Shown: positions 50,199-59,529, counted from the stretch's first letter. The stretch: DNA of 64,000 nucleotides from Microbacterium sp. SORGH_AS_1204 (GCF_030818935.1 NZ_JAUTBD010000001.1:620001-684000), one strand, 5' to 3'. Translations and numbers: made by a program. The notes: a model not told the origin generated them from the letters alone.

Positions 50199-51044
50199 AT
50201 GACGGATGCCACCACCTCGCTGCCCCCGATCGCGATCCTCGGCGCCGGCTCCATGGGGGGTGCCATCCTCCGGGGGCTCGTCGCCGCGGGGCTGACCGGT
50301 GGCGGTGTCACCGCGACGAACCGTTCGCGGGCGAAGGCCGAGGAGCTCGCCGAACTCGACGGCGTCACGAGCGTCGCGCTCGAAGAGCACCCGTCCGGCA
50401 ACGCCGACGCCGTGGCATCCGCCGACATCGTGCTCGTCGGCGTCAAGCCCGCGATGGTGCCCGACCTGCTCGCAGAGATCGCGCCGCACCTGCGTCCCGG
50501 TGCGGTCGTCGTGAGTCTCGCCGCCGGGGTCACCCTCGACACGTTCGCCCGCCACCTCGGCGACGGGGTGGCGACGCTGCGCTCCATGCCCAACACCCCC
50601 TCTCTCGTCGGCAAGGGGGTCACGGGACTCGCCGCGGGCCCCGCGGCCTCAGACGACGACGTGGCCGTCGTGCGGGCCCTCTTCGAGACGGTCAGTGCGG
50701 TGGTCGAGGTGCCCGAGGCGCAGATCGACGCGCTCTCGACCATCTCGGGCTCGGGCCCGGCCTACGTCTTCCTGCTGGTCGAAGAGTTCACCAGAGCAGC
50801 CGTCCGCATGGGCTTCGACGACGACCAGGCGCGCCTTCTGGCGGAGCAGACCTTCATCGGCGCGACGAGCCTGCTGGCCGCCTCCGACGTCGATCCGGCG
50901 GAGTTGCGCCGCCGTGTAACGAGCCCCAAGGGCACCACCGAACGCGCGGTCGCCGTGCTGCAGGAGGCGAAGCTCGACGACACCTTCACCGCCGCCGCCG
51001 AAGCCGCGCTCGTGCGCGCGAAGGAACTGGCCGCCGGGGGCTGA
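50199..51044 (+). CDS. proC: Pyrroline-5-carboxylate reductase
   Basis: 281 residues, normal length. Last step of proline synthesis, NAD(P)H-dependent. Rossmann motif AILGAGSMGGAILRGL, VLVGVKPAMVPDLL, RSMPNTPSLVGKGVT, and the C-terminal signature LSTISGSGPAYVFLLVEEF. It is followed directly by a small DUF1905 gene. Confidence 0.95.
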   Translation: MTDATTSLPPIAILGAGSMGGAILRGLVAAGLTGGGVTATNRSRAKAEELAELDGVTSVALEEHPSGNADAVASADIVLVGVKPAMVPDLLAEIAPHLRPGAVVVSLAAGVTLDTFARHLGDGVATLRSMPNTPSLVGKGVTGLAAGPAASDDDVAVVRALFETVSAVVEVPEAQIDALSTISGSGPAYVFLLVEEFTRAAVRMGFDDDQARLLAEQTFIGATSLLAASDVDPAELRRRVTSPKGTTERAVAVLQEAKLDDTFTAAAEAALVRAKELAAGG

Positions 51045-51046
51045 GC

Positions 51047-51334
51047 GTGCGACTGCGCTTCTCGGGTCCGATCTGGTTCTGGCGGGGTCCCTCGCCGTTC
51101 CACTTCGTGACCGTGCCCCCCGCAGAGGCGCAGCAGATCGCCGAGATCGCTCCCCTCGTCACCTACGGGTGGGGCATGATCCCGGCATCCGTCGCCATCG
51201 GCGGCACGACCGTGACGACCTCGCTCTGGCCGAAGGACGGCGGCTACATCGTGCCGGTGAAGAAGGCGCTGCAAGATGCCGAGGGTCTCGCCGTCGACGA
51301 CGTGGTCGAGGTGCCGCTCGACATCGACGCCTGA
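51047..51334 (+). CDS. DUF1905 domain protein
   Basis: 95 residues from a GTG two bases after the proC stop. RFSGPIWFWRGPSPFHFVTVP, GWGMIPASVAIGGTTVTTSLWP and DGGYIVPVKKALQDAEGL are clear DUF1905 segments. Cotranscribed with proC. Function unknown; it is a shorter relative of the protein at 8575. Confidence 0.9.
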   Translation: MRLRFSGPIWFWRGPSPFHFVTVPPAEAQQIAEIAPLVTYGWGMIPASVAIGGTTVTTSLWPKDGGYIVPVKKALQDAEGLAVDDVVEVPLDIDA

Positions 51335-51344
51335 CGTCGTCGGG

Positions 51345-52031
51345 TCAGCGGTCGAGGGCCGCGAAGCGCTCGATGTCGGAGTTCGTCCCCGAGACGATGA
51401 TGAGATCGTGGTTGGTGACGACCGTGTCGGCTTCCGCGTACCGGAACGGCCGGCCCGGGCTCTTCACTCCCACGACGGTGACGTTGTACTTCGAGCGCAC
51501 GCCCGACTCATTGAGCCCGACACCGCGCACGAGCTTGGGCGGGTACATCTTGGCGAGGACGAAGTCGTCGTCGAAGCGGATGAAGTCGAGCATCCGACCG
51601 CTCACGAGATGCGCGACGCGCTCTCCGGCCTCGGCCTCGGGGTAGATGACGTGGTTGGCGCCCACGCGGGCGAGGATCTTGCCGTGCGACTGCGAGACCG
51701 CCTTCGCCCAGATCTGCGGCACCTTCAGGTCGACGAGGTTCGCGGTGATGAGCACCGACGCCTCGATGAGGGAGCCCACGGCGACGACGGCGACCTGGAA
51801 GTCCTGCGCGCCGATCTGACGCAGAGCATCGATGTTGCGGGCGTCGGCCTGAACGGCGTGCGTCACCCGCTCCGACCACTTCTGAACGAGCTCCAGGTTC
51901 CCGTCGACGGCGAGCACGTCGCGGTCGAGCCGGTCGAGTTCTCCGGCGCAGGCGGCGCCGAAGCGACCGAGTCCGATCACCAGGACGGGCGCGTCGCTGC
52001 GAATCCGTTCAACCAACGATCGGCCTTTCAA
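51345..52031 (-). CDS. Potassium uptake regulatory protein KtrA/TrkA
   Basis: 228 residues. TrkA-N nucleotide-binding domain VLVIGLGRFGAACAGELDRL with DRDVLAVDGN, then a TrkA-C domain (YNVTVVGVKSPGRPFRYAEADTVV). Gates the membrane subunit encoded upstream in response to ATP/ADP or c-di-AMP. Start overlaps the KtrB stop by 23 bases. Confidence 0.93.
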   Translation of the reverse strand: MKGRSLVERIRSDAPVLVIGLGRFGAACAGELDRLDRDVLAVDGNLELVQKWSERVTHAVQADARNIDALRQIGAQDFQVAVVAVGSLIEASVLITANLVDLKVPQIWAKAVSQSHGKILARVGANHVIYPEAEAGERVAHLVSGRMLDFIRFDDDFVLAKMYPPKLVRGVGLNESGVRSKYNVTVVGVKSPGRPFRYAEADTVVTNHDLIIVSGTNSDIERFAALDR

Positions 52032-53451
52032 CGGGCAGCGCGTACAGCTGCGAGCGGGATGCCGCAGCGACCGCCGCGGCGAGAGTCACAGTACCAATGC
52101 GCCCCATGAACATCGTGGCCGCCATGACGTAGACCGCGGGGTCGGGGAGTTCGGCCGTCAGGCCGGTCGACAGCCCCACCGTGGCGAAGCCCGAGATGAC
52201 GTCGAAGAGCACGTACTCGATGGGGGCGTCGGTGATGCGGCTGATGGTGACCGTCGAGATGGCGACGATCGTCGCCCCCCACGCCACGACCGACAAGGCG
52301 ACCCTCTGCACGTCGCTCGGGATGCGCCGGCCGAACGCCTGGACGGACGGGCGTCCCTTGGCCTCGGAGAAGACGGCCAGCGCCAGGACGGCGAGCGTGG
52401 TGACCTTGATGCCGCCCGCGGTGGATGCCGAGCCCCCGCCGACGAACATCAGCATCGACCCGACGATCAGGGTCGCGCCGTTGAGGTCGCCGATGTCGAT
52501 GACGCTGAAGCCACCGGAGCGCGTCATCGCGGAGAGGAAGAACGCCTGGAACGTGGTGTCCCATGCATCCATGCTCCCGAATGTGAGGGGGTTGTCGTAT
52601 TCCAGCAGCAGGATGAACCCCGCTCCGAGGACGAACAGGACCACCGTGGTGATGAGCGTGAGCTTGGTGTGCAGCGACCAGAGACGGAAGCGCCAGTGAT
52701 GGCGCCACAGGGTGAAGATGACGGGGAAGCCGATCGAGCCGAGGAATACGCCCATCATCAGCACCGTCAACAGAAAATAGTCCTGGGCGAACGGGGTCAG
52801 CCCGTCGGCGTTCGGGATGAAGCCGGTGTTCGTGAAGGCCATCGCGGCGTAGTACGGCGCCTCCCAGAGTGCGACGAGGGGGTCGATCCCACCGATCACG
52901 AGTGAAGGATAGATCAGGACCGTCAGCCCGGCTTCGATCACGAGCGTCGACAGGGCCACCGTGCGAAGCAGTTGGCCGACCTCGCCGAGCCGGACGGTCT
53001 GGCCCTCGTTGACGGGCCCGCCGTGGGCGCGGAGCGGATTGCTGTCGCCCGCGGCGATGAGCTTCGCGCGGAGGCCGAGGCGCTTGGAGATGATGAGACC
53101 GAGGATGGATGCCAGAGTGAGCACGCCCAGGGCGCCGACGTTCACGCCGATGTAGGTGATCGCGTGGCCGAGCGGCGACCAGTGCGAGTACATGTCGACC
53201 GTCGACAAGCCGGTCACGCAGATCGTCGAGACCGCGGTGAACAGCGCATCGGCCAACGGCGTCACCCGCCCGTCGGCGGCCGCGGCGGGCAGTGAGAACA
53301 GCGCGGTGAACAGCAGGATGAGCGCGGCGAAGACGAGGACGGCGAAACGCGCGGGAGAAGCGGTCGTCAGATTGCGCAGACGATCCCATGCCTGGAACGC
53401 GATGCGTCGCAGCCGCACCCTCAGTCGCACCTCGTTCGGCGTCGCCGCCAT
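52009..53451 (-). CDS. Potassium uptake membrane protein KtrB/TrkH
   Basis: 480 residues, four M1-P-M2 repeats. Filter loops visible as STICVTGLSTVD, AMAFTNTGFIPN, SAMTRSGGFSVIDIGD and ISGFATVGLSTGL, each with the Gly of the K+ filter. FVGGGSASTAGGIKVTTLAV is the intramembrane gating loop. Works with KtrA in the same operon. Confidence 0.95.
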   Translation of the reverse strand: MAATPNEVRLRVRLRRIAFQAWDRLRNLTTASPARFAVLVFAALILLFTALFSLPAAAADGRVTPLADALFTAVSTICVTGLSTVDMYSHWSPLGHAITYIGVNVGALGVLTLASILGLIISKRLGLRAKLIAAGDSNPLRAHGGPVNEGQTVRLGEVGQLLRTVALSTLVIEAGLTVLIYPSLVIGGIDPLVALWEAPYYAAMAFTNTGFIPNADGLTPFAQDYFLLTVLMMGVFLGSIGFPVIFTLWRHHWRFRLWSLHTKLTLITTVVLFVLGAGFILLLEYDNPLTFGSMDAWDTTFQAFFLSAMTRSGGFSVIDIGDLNGATLIVGSMLMFVGGGSASTAGGIKVTTLAVLALAVFSEAKGRPSVQAFGRRIPSDVQRVALSVVAWGATIVAISTVTISRITDAPIEYVLFDVISGFATVGLSTGLTAELPDPAVYVMAATMFMGRIGTVTLAAAVAAASRSQLYALPVERPIVG

Positions 53452-53519
53452 GCGCCGCTCCCTTCGGTGCCCGAACCCGAATCATGGTACTCGGGCCGGG
53501 GCTTGGCTAATCTGATGCC

Positions 53520-53915
53520 ATGGCGGACATCTTCGACGTGATCGCTGACGGGACGCGTCGCGACATCCTGCAGCTGCTCCTCGATCGGGCGACCGGCGGC
53601 GAACGCGGCACGAGCGTGTCGCAGATCGTCGCGGCTCTCGGCGTCAGTCAACCCACGGTGTCGAAGCACCTCAAGGTGCTCCGCGAAGCCGAATTGGTCA
53701 CGGTGCGCGAAATGGGTCAGCACCGCTACTACAGCCTCACCGTCGCGCCCCTCGACGAGGTCGACGACTGGCTCGTCCCCTTCTTCTCGATCGACGAAGA
53801 GAACGAGCCGGCGCTTCCGGAGTCCGCCGTGCACGCGGCGGAGGTCGTGGGCCGGGCCGCGGCGTCGGTCAAGCACTCGTTCTCGACGGCGTTCCGCAAG
53901 CTCCCCGGTCGGTGA
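53520..53915 (+). CDS. ArsR-family transcriptional regulator
   Basis: 131 residues. Winged helix: IADGTRRDILQLLLDRA, then VSQIVAALGVSQPTVSKHLKVLREAELVTVREMGQHRYYSL. No Cys metal site, so it is probably not a metal sensor. The C-terminal half is acidic. TAATCT precedes the ATG by seven bases. In Microbacteriaceae such genes occur beside the Ktr operon and bldC. Confidence 0.9.
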   Translation: MADIFDVIADGTRRDILQLLLDRATGGERGTSVSQIVAALGVSQPTVSKHLKVLREAELVTVREMGQHRYYSLTVAPLDEVDDWLVPFFSIDEENEPALPESAVHAAEVVGRAAASVKHSFSTAFRKLPGR

Positions 53916-54044
53916 TCCGCGCCGCGTGCGGCATCCGGAATGCACATACGTCGCAGCCGGCCCACCGGTTTACAGCCGTCACAGCCAGACCCTAGAGTGT
54001 GCTCAGCATCACAGGGTGAGTCCACCCGGAACGAGGGGTGAACG

Positions 54045-54236
54045 ATGGCCGAGCTGCCGGATGTGCGGTTCTTGACGGTCGCCGAGGTCGCCGATCTCAT
54101 GCGCGTGTCGAAGATGACCGTGTACCGGCTGGTGCACGCCGGTGAACTGCCCGCCGTCCGTTTCGGACGCAGCTATCGGGTGCCGGAGTCGGCGGTCGCC
54201 GAGGTCGTGCAGCGACCGGTGTCCGACGTCGGCTAG
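54045..54236 (+). CDS. bldC: BldC-family MerR-like DNA-binding protein
   Basis: 63 residues, full length for BldC. FLTVAEVADLMRVSKMTVYRLVHAGELPAVRFGRSYRVPESAV is the MerR-type winged helix that binds head-to-tail on direct repeats. Controls developmental or stationary-phase genes in Streptomyces; its role here is unknown. It is next to bS22, as in many actinobacteria. Confidence 0.92.
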   Translation: MAELPDVRFLTVAEVADLMRVSKMTVYRLVHAGELPAVRFGRSYRVPESAVAEVVQRPVSDVG

Positions 54237-54319
54237 ACTGATCCGAGGCTTTTTTCCGAACGCCTAGTGTTCCCGGGCGCCGACATCGGCACCCAGACCC
54301 CGACTTAGTGAGGTTTTCC

Positions 54320-54418
54320 GTGGGTTCTGTCATCAAGAAGCGCCGTAAGCGCATGGCGAAGAAGAAGCACCGCAAGCTGCTTCGCAAGACTCGTCACCAG
54401 CGCCGCAACAAGAAGTAA
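54320..54418 (+). CDS. 30S ribosomal protein bS22
   Basis: 32 residues, GTG start with AGG nine bases ahead. GSVIKKRRKRMAKKKHRKLLR and ending in RRNKK; almost every residue is basic. It is the small actinobacterial AURKAIP1/COX24-like protein seen in mycobacterial ribosomes. TAGACT (54233-54238), over the end of bldC, may be its -10. Confidence 0.95.
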   Translation: MGSVIKKRRKRMAKKKHRKLLRKTRHQRRNKK

Positions 54419-54432
54419 GCGGCCACCACACC

Positions 54433-54460
54433 GAGCGCCTGTCCGATGCGACGGGCGCTT
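54433..54460 (+). terminator. Hairpin after bS22
   Basis: GAGCGCC with GGCGCTT plus an inner GTC/GAC pairing, 15 bases after the stop. No U-run. Confidence 0.5.
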
Positions 54461-54527
54461 CGTGTATCCACCGCGCGCCGACCGAGTCGGCATCCCGTTC
54501 GTCCGCCCGCCGCTTCCGGAGGCACGC

Positions 54528-54821
54528 ATGCAGTCCATCACCGTCCACGATCTGCACGCGGGACGCGAGCGTCCCCTCATCGACGTGCGCGAAGAGCACG
54601 AGTTCGCCGCGGGGCACGTACCCGGCGCGGTGAATCTGCCCATGTCCACACTGGGCGAGCGCCTCGACGAACTCCCCGCCGAGCCGTTCGACGTGATCTG
54701 CCAGATCGGCGGCCGCTCAGCGCGCGTCACGGAGGCTCTCGCGGCGCGCGGTCACGATGTGACGAACGTCGAGGGTGGAACGGGTGAATGGGTCGCGGCG
54801 GGGTACGCCGTTGAGTCCTGA
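54528..54821 (+). CDS. Single-domain rhodanese
   Basis: 97 residues. LIDVREEHEFAAGHVPGAVNLPM and the active loop VICQIGGRSARV with a catalytic Cys (CQIGGRS). A sulfur-carrier or sulfurtransferase. Ribosome site GGAGG. First of three small genes with glutaredoxin-like and Dabb proteins. Confidence 0.93.
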   Translation: MQSITVHDLHAGRERPLIDVREEHEFAAGHVPGAVNLPMSTLGERLDELPAEPFDVICQIGGRSARVTEALAARGHDVTNVEGGTGEWVAAGYAVES

Positions 54822-54849
54822 GGTGGCCGGCGCCTCCTAGGATGGAGGC

Positions 54850-55128
54850 GTGACCACCCTCACGCTGATCGGCAAGCCGGACTGCCACCTGTGCGACGTC
54901 GCCGAGCAGATCGTCGAGACCGTCATCGCTGATCTTCCCGCTCGGGTGGCCGATCGCGTCGACGTCGAGCACGCCTCGATCGCCGACGATGCGACGTTGC
55001 ACGCCGTGTGGTGGGAGAAGATCCCGGTCGTGCTGGTCGACGGCGAGTTGCACGCGCACTGGCGCGTGTCGGCCGACCGCCTCCGTGCCGCCCTGATCGC
55101 GGCCGATTCCCAAGGAGCCCCCGCGTGA
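54850..55128 (+). CDS. Glutaredoxin-like protein (DUF836)
   Basis: 92 residues. LTLIGKPDCHLCDVAEQIV has the CxxC active site, and KIPVVLVDGELHAHWRV the cis-Pro. Thiol-disulfide exchange. GTG start; the stop overlaps the start of the Dabb gene. Confidence 0.9.
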   Translation: MTTLTLIGKPDCHLCDVAEQIVETVIADLPARVADRVDVEHASIADDATLHAVWWEKIPVVLVDGELHAHWRVSADRLRAALIAADSQGAPA

Positions 55129-55427
55129 GCATTCGACACATCGTCCTGTGGAAGTTGGCGGCCGACGAGGCCGACACGCGTGCCCTGCACGCCGAGCAGA
55201 TCGCCGAGAAGCTCCTCGCCCTCAAGGGCCTCATCGCCGAGATCGATCACATCGAGGTGGGCCGCAACGTCGTCAGCCCCCAGTCGAACTGGGATGTCGC
55301 GCTGGTGAGCGAGTTCGCCGACACCGCAGCGCTCGAGCGGTATCAGGTGCATCCGGCGCACCAGGAGGTCGCGGCGTTCGTGCGTTCCGTGGTCGCCGAG
55401 CGTTCCTGCGTCGACTACCCCTTCTGA
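55125..55427 (+). CDS. Dabb-family (stress-responsive A/B barrel) protein
   Basis: 100 residues from a GTG (GTGA overlap). IRHIVLWKLAAD at the start and WDVALVSEFADTAALERYQVHPAHQEVAAFV are classic Dabb segments; dimeric alpha-beta barrel. Role unknown. Confidence 0.92.
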   Translation: MSIRHIVLWKLAADEADTRALHAEQIAEKLLALKGLIAEIDHIEVGRNVVSPQSNWDVALVSEFADTAALERYQVHPAHQEVAAFVRSVVAERSCVDYPF

Positions 55428-55733
55428 CCGTCTTCGTCCTGCGGGCGCCCGCGCGGCTAACGGTCCCCGCGGTGTGAGTGCCGCCGGCCGGCCATTCGAC
55501 CGGGTCGGTTCCGTTCGCGCGAACCGCGGAGAATGTGGCTGATCGAGCTGAGGGCGCGCGAGCGTCCGTCGTCGGCGTCCCCTCTTCGCGCTCGCGTCGG
55601 GGCTGCGGCGGTCGCTCGCCGGGGAGGGGATCGCAGAAACGCGCCGCTGTCTGCCTCTTTATGAGAACGGTTATCACTATCGATAGGCTCGCCGACGGCC
55701 ACCCCGAGCCGACCCCTCTCCAGAAAGATGCAC
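55428..55733. other. Intergenic region with a Zur-like box, 306 bases
   Basis: It holds no gene I can support. The right end carries the promoter of the sedolisin operon and an adjoining palindrome TATCGATA (55678-55685). Confidence 0.5.
55662..55676. promoter_or_regulatory. Fur-family (Zur-like) operator
   Basis: TGAGAACGGTTATCA is a 7-1-7 style palindrome with two mismatches. It resembles actinobacterial Zur boxes (TGAAAATGATTTTCA, TGATAAC-type). It overlaps the -35 region of a promoter with -10 TAGGCT (55684-55689), so a repressor there would block the sedolisin operon. Confidence 0.55.
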
Positions 55734-57506
55734 ATGCGTCCACAGTCCCGTCGTCGTCCGACGACACCCCTCGTCGCGCTGGTCGTCGCCGCGCTGGCGA
55801 CGACCACCGCGTGCGGTTCCCCGCCCCTCGCAGAACAGCCGACGACAGAGGCACGGCGCATCCTCGCCGCGACCGCGCCCGCCTGGGCGGCGGGCGCGGC
55901 CGACACCGCGCACGACGCACAACTCACGGCATCCGTGCTCCTCGCCGAATCGGCGGGTTCCGCCGAGGTCGCAGACGTCCGCGATTGGCTCGCGCAGAAC
56001 GGCCTCACCGTCACGGGCGAGCGAGCGAGCATCCACGCGCTGACCTTCACCGGCCGTACGTCGACGATCGCGCGGGTGTTCGACACCTCTTTCGGTGAAA
56101 CCTTCATCGGCGGTCGCGCCGCCGTGGCGCCGACACGCGACCTGTCCGTCCCCGCGGGCCTCACGGTGGTCGAAAGCGTGGCAGGTCTCGTCGACACCGA
56201 GGCGATGCGTCCGACCACGGCCGCAGCGCCCGAGCGCACCGACGACTGTGCCGAGTACTGGGGACAGACGCTCTCGGCGTCCTGGCCCGCATCCGTCGCC
56301 GTCGAGCACCGCTCCAACGCTCTGTGCGGTTACGGTCCCGCGCAGCTGCGCGCCGTGCACGAACTGCCGAGCGACGCCACCGGGGCGGGGGCGACGGTCG
56401 CGATCGTCGGCGTCTTCGACGATGATCGGGTCGCCGCGAACACCGACACGTACTTCACCGGTCAGGGCCTGCCGGCGCTGCGTGCCGGGCAGTACACCCA
56501 CGAGCCGCCCGCAGCGCCCGACACGACCCGCTGCGGCGGGCCGTCGGCGTGGACCGTGGAACAGCACCTCGACGTCCAGGCGGTCCACGCCGTCGCACCC
56601 GACGCCGACATCGTCTATTGGGGCGCGAACGACTGCCTCGCCTCGACGCTCTACCTGCGCGTGCTGGATGCCGTCGAGGCCCCCGTCCGCCCGAGCGTCG
56701 TCTCCCTCTCGTTCGGCGGTCCCGAAGACCTCGACACCGACGCCGACCGCACGCTTCTGAACCGCGTTCTCGTCGAGGCCGCATCGCGTGGCGTCTCGGT
56801 CTTCGCCTCGAGCGGCAACGACGGGGATTACTCCCTCGCCGGCGACCACCACGACGAGACCGACGTGGCCACTCCCGCGTCGAGCCCGTACATCACGGCC
56901 GTCGGGGGCGCCAGCATCGGCCTCGACGCCGGCGATCGTGTCGAGGTCGAGGCGGGCTGGGAAGTGCAGACCCGCTTCGCCCAGAACGGCGGGATCATCC
57001 CGCCGGGGTTCCTCTACGGCGCCGGTGGCGGCGAATCGGTCTTCTCGCCGCGTCCGAGCTGGCAGAGCGCGCGGATCGCGCACGCGGGCACCGGACGTCT
57101 CGTGCCCGATGTGGCTTCGCTCGCCGACCCCAACACGGGGTTCACGATCGCCGTTCCCCGTGGCGACACGCTCGCCTACGAAGCCCACGGCGGGACGAGC
57201 CTCGCCACGCCCATGGTCGCCTCGGTGGTGGCCATCGCCAAGGCGCGCACGGGGGTGCAGGTCGGCCTGGCGGCGCCGTACCTGTACGACCTCGCCGGGT
57301 CCTCCGCATTCCGCGACGTCGTTCCGGCATCCGCCGGCACGTGGTACCGCCGTGCGGCCAGCACCGGTCAGCTCTGGCTCGAGACGCTGTACCTGTGGGA
57401 CACCCGTCCGCAATCCCTTCAGTCCGCCCCCGGGTGGGACCCCGTCACCGGCATCGGCATCCCTCGCGGTGCCGACTTCCTCGACCGATTCGGAGCAGAA
57501 CGATGA
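55734..57506 (+). CDS. Secreted sedolisin (S53) serine-carboxyl peptidase
   Basis: 590 residues from the ATG at 55734 (AGAAAG six bases ahead); an ATG at 55728 is also possible. Lipoprotein signal with TTAC lipobox. Pro-domain (kumamolisin-activation type) at about 40-160: VRDWLAQNGLTV and FDTSFGETF. Catalytic triad EQHLD (Glu276, Asp280) and Ser489 in GGTSLATP; SSGNDGDYS gives the oxyanion Asp. Acts outside the cell at low pH. The stop overlaps the surface-protein start. Confidence 0.92.
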   Translation: MRPQSRRRPTTPLVALVVAALATTTACGSPPLAEQPTTEARRILAATAPAWAAGAADTAHDAQLTASVLLAESAGSAEVADVRDWLAQNGLTVTGERASIHALTFTGRTSTIARVFDTSFGETFIGGRAAVAPTRDLSVPAGLTVVESVAGLVDTEAMRPTTAAAPERTDDCAEYWGQTLSASWPASVAVEHRSNALCGYGPAQLRAVHELPSDATGAGATVAIVGVFDDDRVAANTDTYFTGQGLPALRAGQYTHEPPAAPDTTRCGGPSAWTVEQHLDVQAVHAVAPDADIVYWGANDCLASTLYLRVLDAVEAPVRPSVVSLSFGGPEDLDTDADRTLLNRVLVEAASRGVSVFASSGNDGDYSLAGDHHDETDVATPASSPYITAVGGASIGLDAGDRVEVEAGWEVQTRFAQNGGIIPPGFLYGAGGGESVFSPRPSWQSARIAHAGTGRLVPDVASLADPNTGFTIAVPRGDTLAYEAHGGTSLATPMVASVVAIAKARTGVQVGLAAPYLYDLAGSSAFRDVVPASAGTWYRRAASTGQLWLETLYLWDTRPQSLQSAPGWDPVTGIGIPRGADFLDRFGAER

Positions 57507-59491
57507 CCCGCGGCGCCCGCCCCCGATTTCCCTCCGTCCGCGCCGCCGCCGCCGTGCTCATCGCCGCTGCCCTGATGGGAACGGGAATGGCGCCGGCCGT
57601 CGGCGCGTCCACCGTCGCTCGGACCTCGGCGTTCGGCATCCAGATGCTCGACGCCGACGGGGGAACCCTGCAGGCTCCCGCGCCCCTGAGCGAATGGTCG
57701 AGCGGCGGCACCGTCGAGAACTCGTTGGCATCCACCTCCGACGTCCTCAGGCTCAACACGACGCAGACGCAGGGGCTCACGAGCCGCGCGGCCTCCGACG
57801 GCGCCCAGGCGACGATCGCCGGCGGCACGTTCCAGCTGCGCGAGCGCGTACCGGTGGCTTTCACCGGCCTGCGTGCCACGTGCGCCACCGACGGCAGCAC
57901 GTCCATCGCCTTCGACACGCTCACCGTCGATGGCAAAGACGTGCTCGACACGGGCAAGCTGGCGGCGGGGTACACCGTGTCGCTCCCGACGTCGCCCACG
58001 TGGGGGTCGACCCGCCTCATCATCGGCGAACGGGTCGTCGACCGCGGACGCGTCCAGGTGACGGCGTTGCGCATCGAGGGCGAGGCCGGATGGTCGGAGA
58101 TCTGGCGGGTGCGCCTCGGGGTCGCCGCGTGCACGCCGACGACCGCCGTCGCCCCCTCCCTCGTCTCGGGCGTCACGGTGACCGCACCGGGCGGCGGTGT
58201 CCTGGTTCCCGGCGCCCCGCACGTGGATGCCGAGGGCGCGGTGCAGGCGCAGAACGTACGAAGCGCCGGGTCGGCGTCATCGGCGACCGACGTGGCGGTG
58301 GCGCACGCCGCCGACGGTTCGAGCTCCGTCTCGATCGGAACGTTCCGGCAGGTGCCCGACACCTCATCGGTGGGGGAGTACATGTGGTCGGCACTGCGGG
58401 TGTACGGCCTGACCCTCGACGTGGCCGCCGACGGCACCTCCCGCGTGGCGTTCCGCGACACGGGATCGGCCGTGTTCGTCAACGGCGTCTGGATCAACAC
58501 CGGAACCGACCTGTACACGGGCCTCGACCCCAACGGTGCGCAACGGGTGCGCGTGCACTTCAACGAGCGGGTGCCGCAGGCCGACGGCAGCGTGCTCATC
58601 ACGGCCCTGCGCTACGAGGACCTCACCGGCACCTACCCCGCGGTGAGCCTCGGCACCGTGCGCTGGAGTCCCGGCACCACGCCCGAGCCCACGCCGCAGC
58701 CCACCCCCTCGCCGTCGGCGACGCTCCCGCCGCGGTACGCGTTCGCGGTGGATGCCGTGGGCCCGTCGGCGATCGCTCCGGCGTTCGTCGCCGACCGCGG
58801 CGTGACCGGCGCGACCGTCTCGTCGGAGGCCCGTGTCTCGGGTGCGAACGTGACCGACGGATACGCCGGTCAGGTCGCGGTGGCCGGCATCGAGACGTCG
58901 AGTTCCGTGACCCGGTCCTCCGTCGTGCTCGACGCGGTCACGCTGTACCCCGGCACCGCGCTCGCCGTCTCCCTGACGGACGTCCGGTTGACCGTGACCC
59001 CGGACGGCGCCACCGTGACCACGGGCGGAGGCACGGTCGCCGGGCAGACGATCGCGGCGGGCGCCATCGCCCCCGGCACCCGCATCACGGTGCCCGGGCG
59101 CAGCGCCGTGTTCACGCTGAACGCGCAGGCGACCACCGGCGATGCCCAGACGATCGTGGCGCTCGACCTCGACGATCGGCGGGGACTCGGCGCGCACGTG
59201 CGCGTCGGCGTCGTCACGGCCGATGCGCCCGCCCCCGCACCTCAGCCGACGCCCGAACCGACGCGTCCACCCGAGCCGCGCCCGACGGGCAGCTCGGACG
59301 GGAGCGGTCTGGTGCCCGGCCCCATCGGCAAGGATGACGTTCGTCCCGCCGCCGCCGCTGCCTCGCGCCTCGCGACGACCGGCAGCGACACGTCCGCTGC
59401 CGCAGCGCTAGCGGTCGCGGGATGCCTGATCGTCGTGGCAGGCGGTGCGGCGACCGTCGTCGCCCGGATGCGTCGGCGCCGAGAGGCCTGA
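57503..59491 (+). CDS. LAXTG-anchored repeat surface protein
   Basis: 662 residues. Signal peptide (residues 1-35, APAVGAS), then three similar beta-rich units of about 180 residues (for example FGIQMLDADGGTLQAP..VTALRIEGE and ..GSVLITALRYED), separated by Pro/Thr linkers such as TPEPTPQPTPSPS. C-terminal sorting signal LATTGSD, hydrophobic helix AALAVAGCLIVVAGGAATVV, and basic RMRRRREA. LAXTG is the class E sortase motif. Resembles choice-of-anchor surface proteins. Coupled to the sedolisin. Confidence 0.85.
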   Translation: MTRGARPRFPSVRAAAAVLIAAALMGTGMAPAVGASTVARTSAFGIQMLDADGGTLQAPAPLSEWSSGGTVENSLASTSDVLRLNTTQTQGLTSRAASDGAQATIAGGTFQLRERVPVAFTGLRATCATDGSTSIAFDTLTVDGKDVLDTGKLAAGYTVSLPTSPTWGSTRLIIGERVVDRGRVQVTALRIEGEAGWSEIWRVRLGVAACTPTTAVAPSLVSGVTVTAPGGGVLVPGAPHVDAEGAVQAQNVRSAGSASSATDVAVAHAADGSSSVSIGTFRQVPDTSSVGEYMWSALRVYGLTLDVAADGTSRVAFRDTGSAVFVNGVWINTGTDLYTGLDPNGAQRVRVHFNERVPQADGSVLITALRYEDLTGTYPAVSLGTVRWSPGTTPEPTPQPTPSPSATLPPRYAFAVDAVGPSAIAPAFVADRGVTGATVSSEARVSGANVTDGYAGQVAVAGIETSSSVTRSSVVLDAVTLYPGTALAVSLTDVRLTVTPDGATVTTGGGTVAGQTIAAGAIAPGTRITVPGRSAVFTLNAQATTGDAQTIVALDLDDRRGLGAHVRVGVVTADAPAPAPQPTPEPTRPPEPRPTGSSDGSGLVPGPIGKDDVRPAAAAASRLATTGSDTSAAAALAVAGCLIVVAGGAATVVARMRRRREA

Positions 59492-59497
59492 GCGCAT

Positions 59498-59523
59498 GGG
59501 GGTCCCGGTTCGCCGGGACCCCC
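59498..59523. terminator. Perfect 11-bp terminator hairpin
   Basis: GGGGGTCCCGG with CCGGGACCCCC around a TTCG tetraloop, between the convergent surface-protein and ABC ATPase genes. Works for both strands. Confidence 0.85.
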
Positions 59524-59529
59524 TCCGCG

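Noticed and set aside
54263..54298. Tenth PafBC-type site (ATGTCGGCG on the minus strand near 54285)
   Set aside because: There is no TANNNT at the right distance and no gene starting on that strand.
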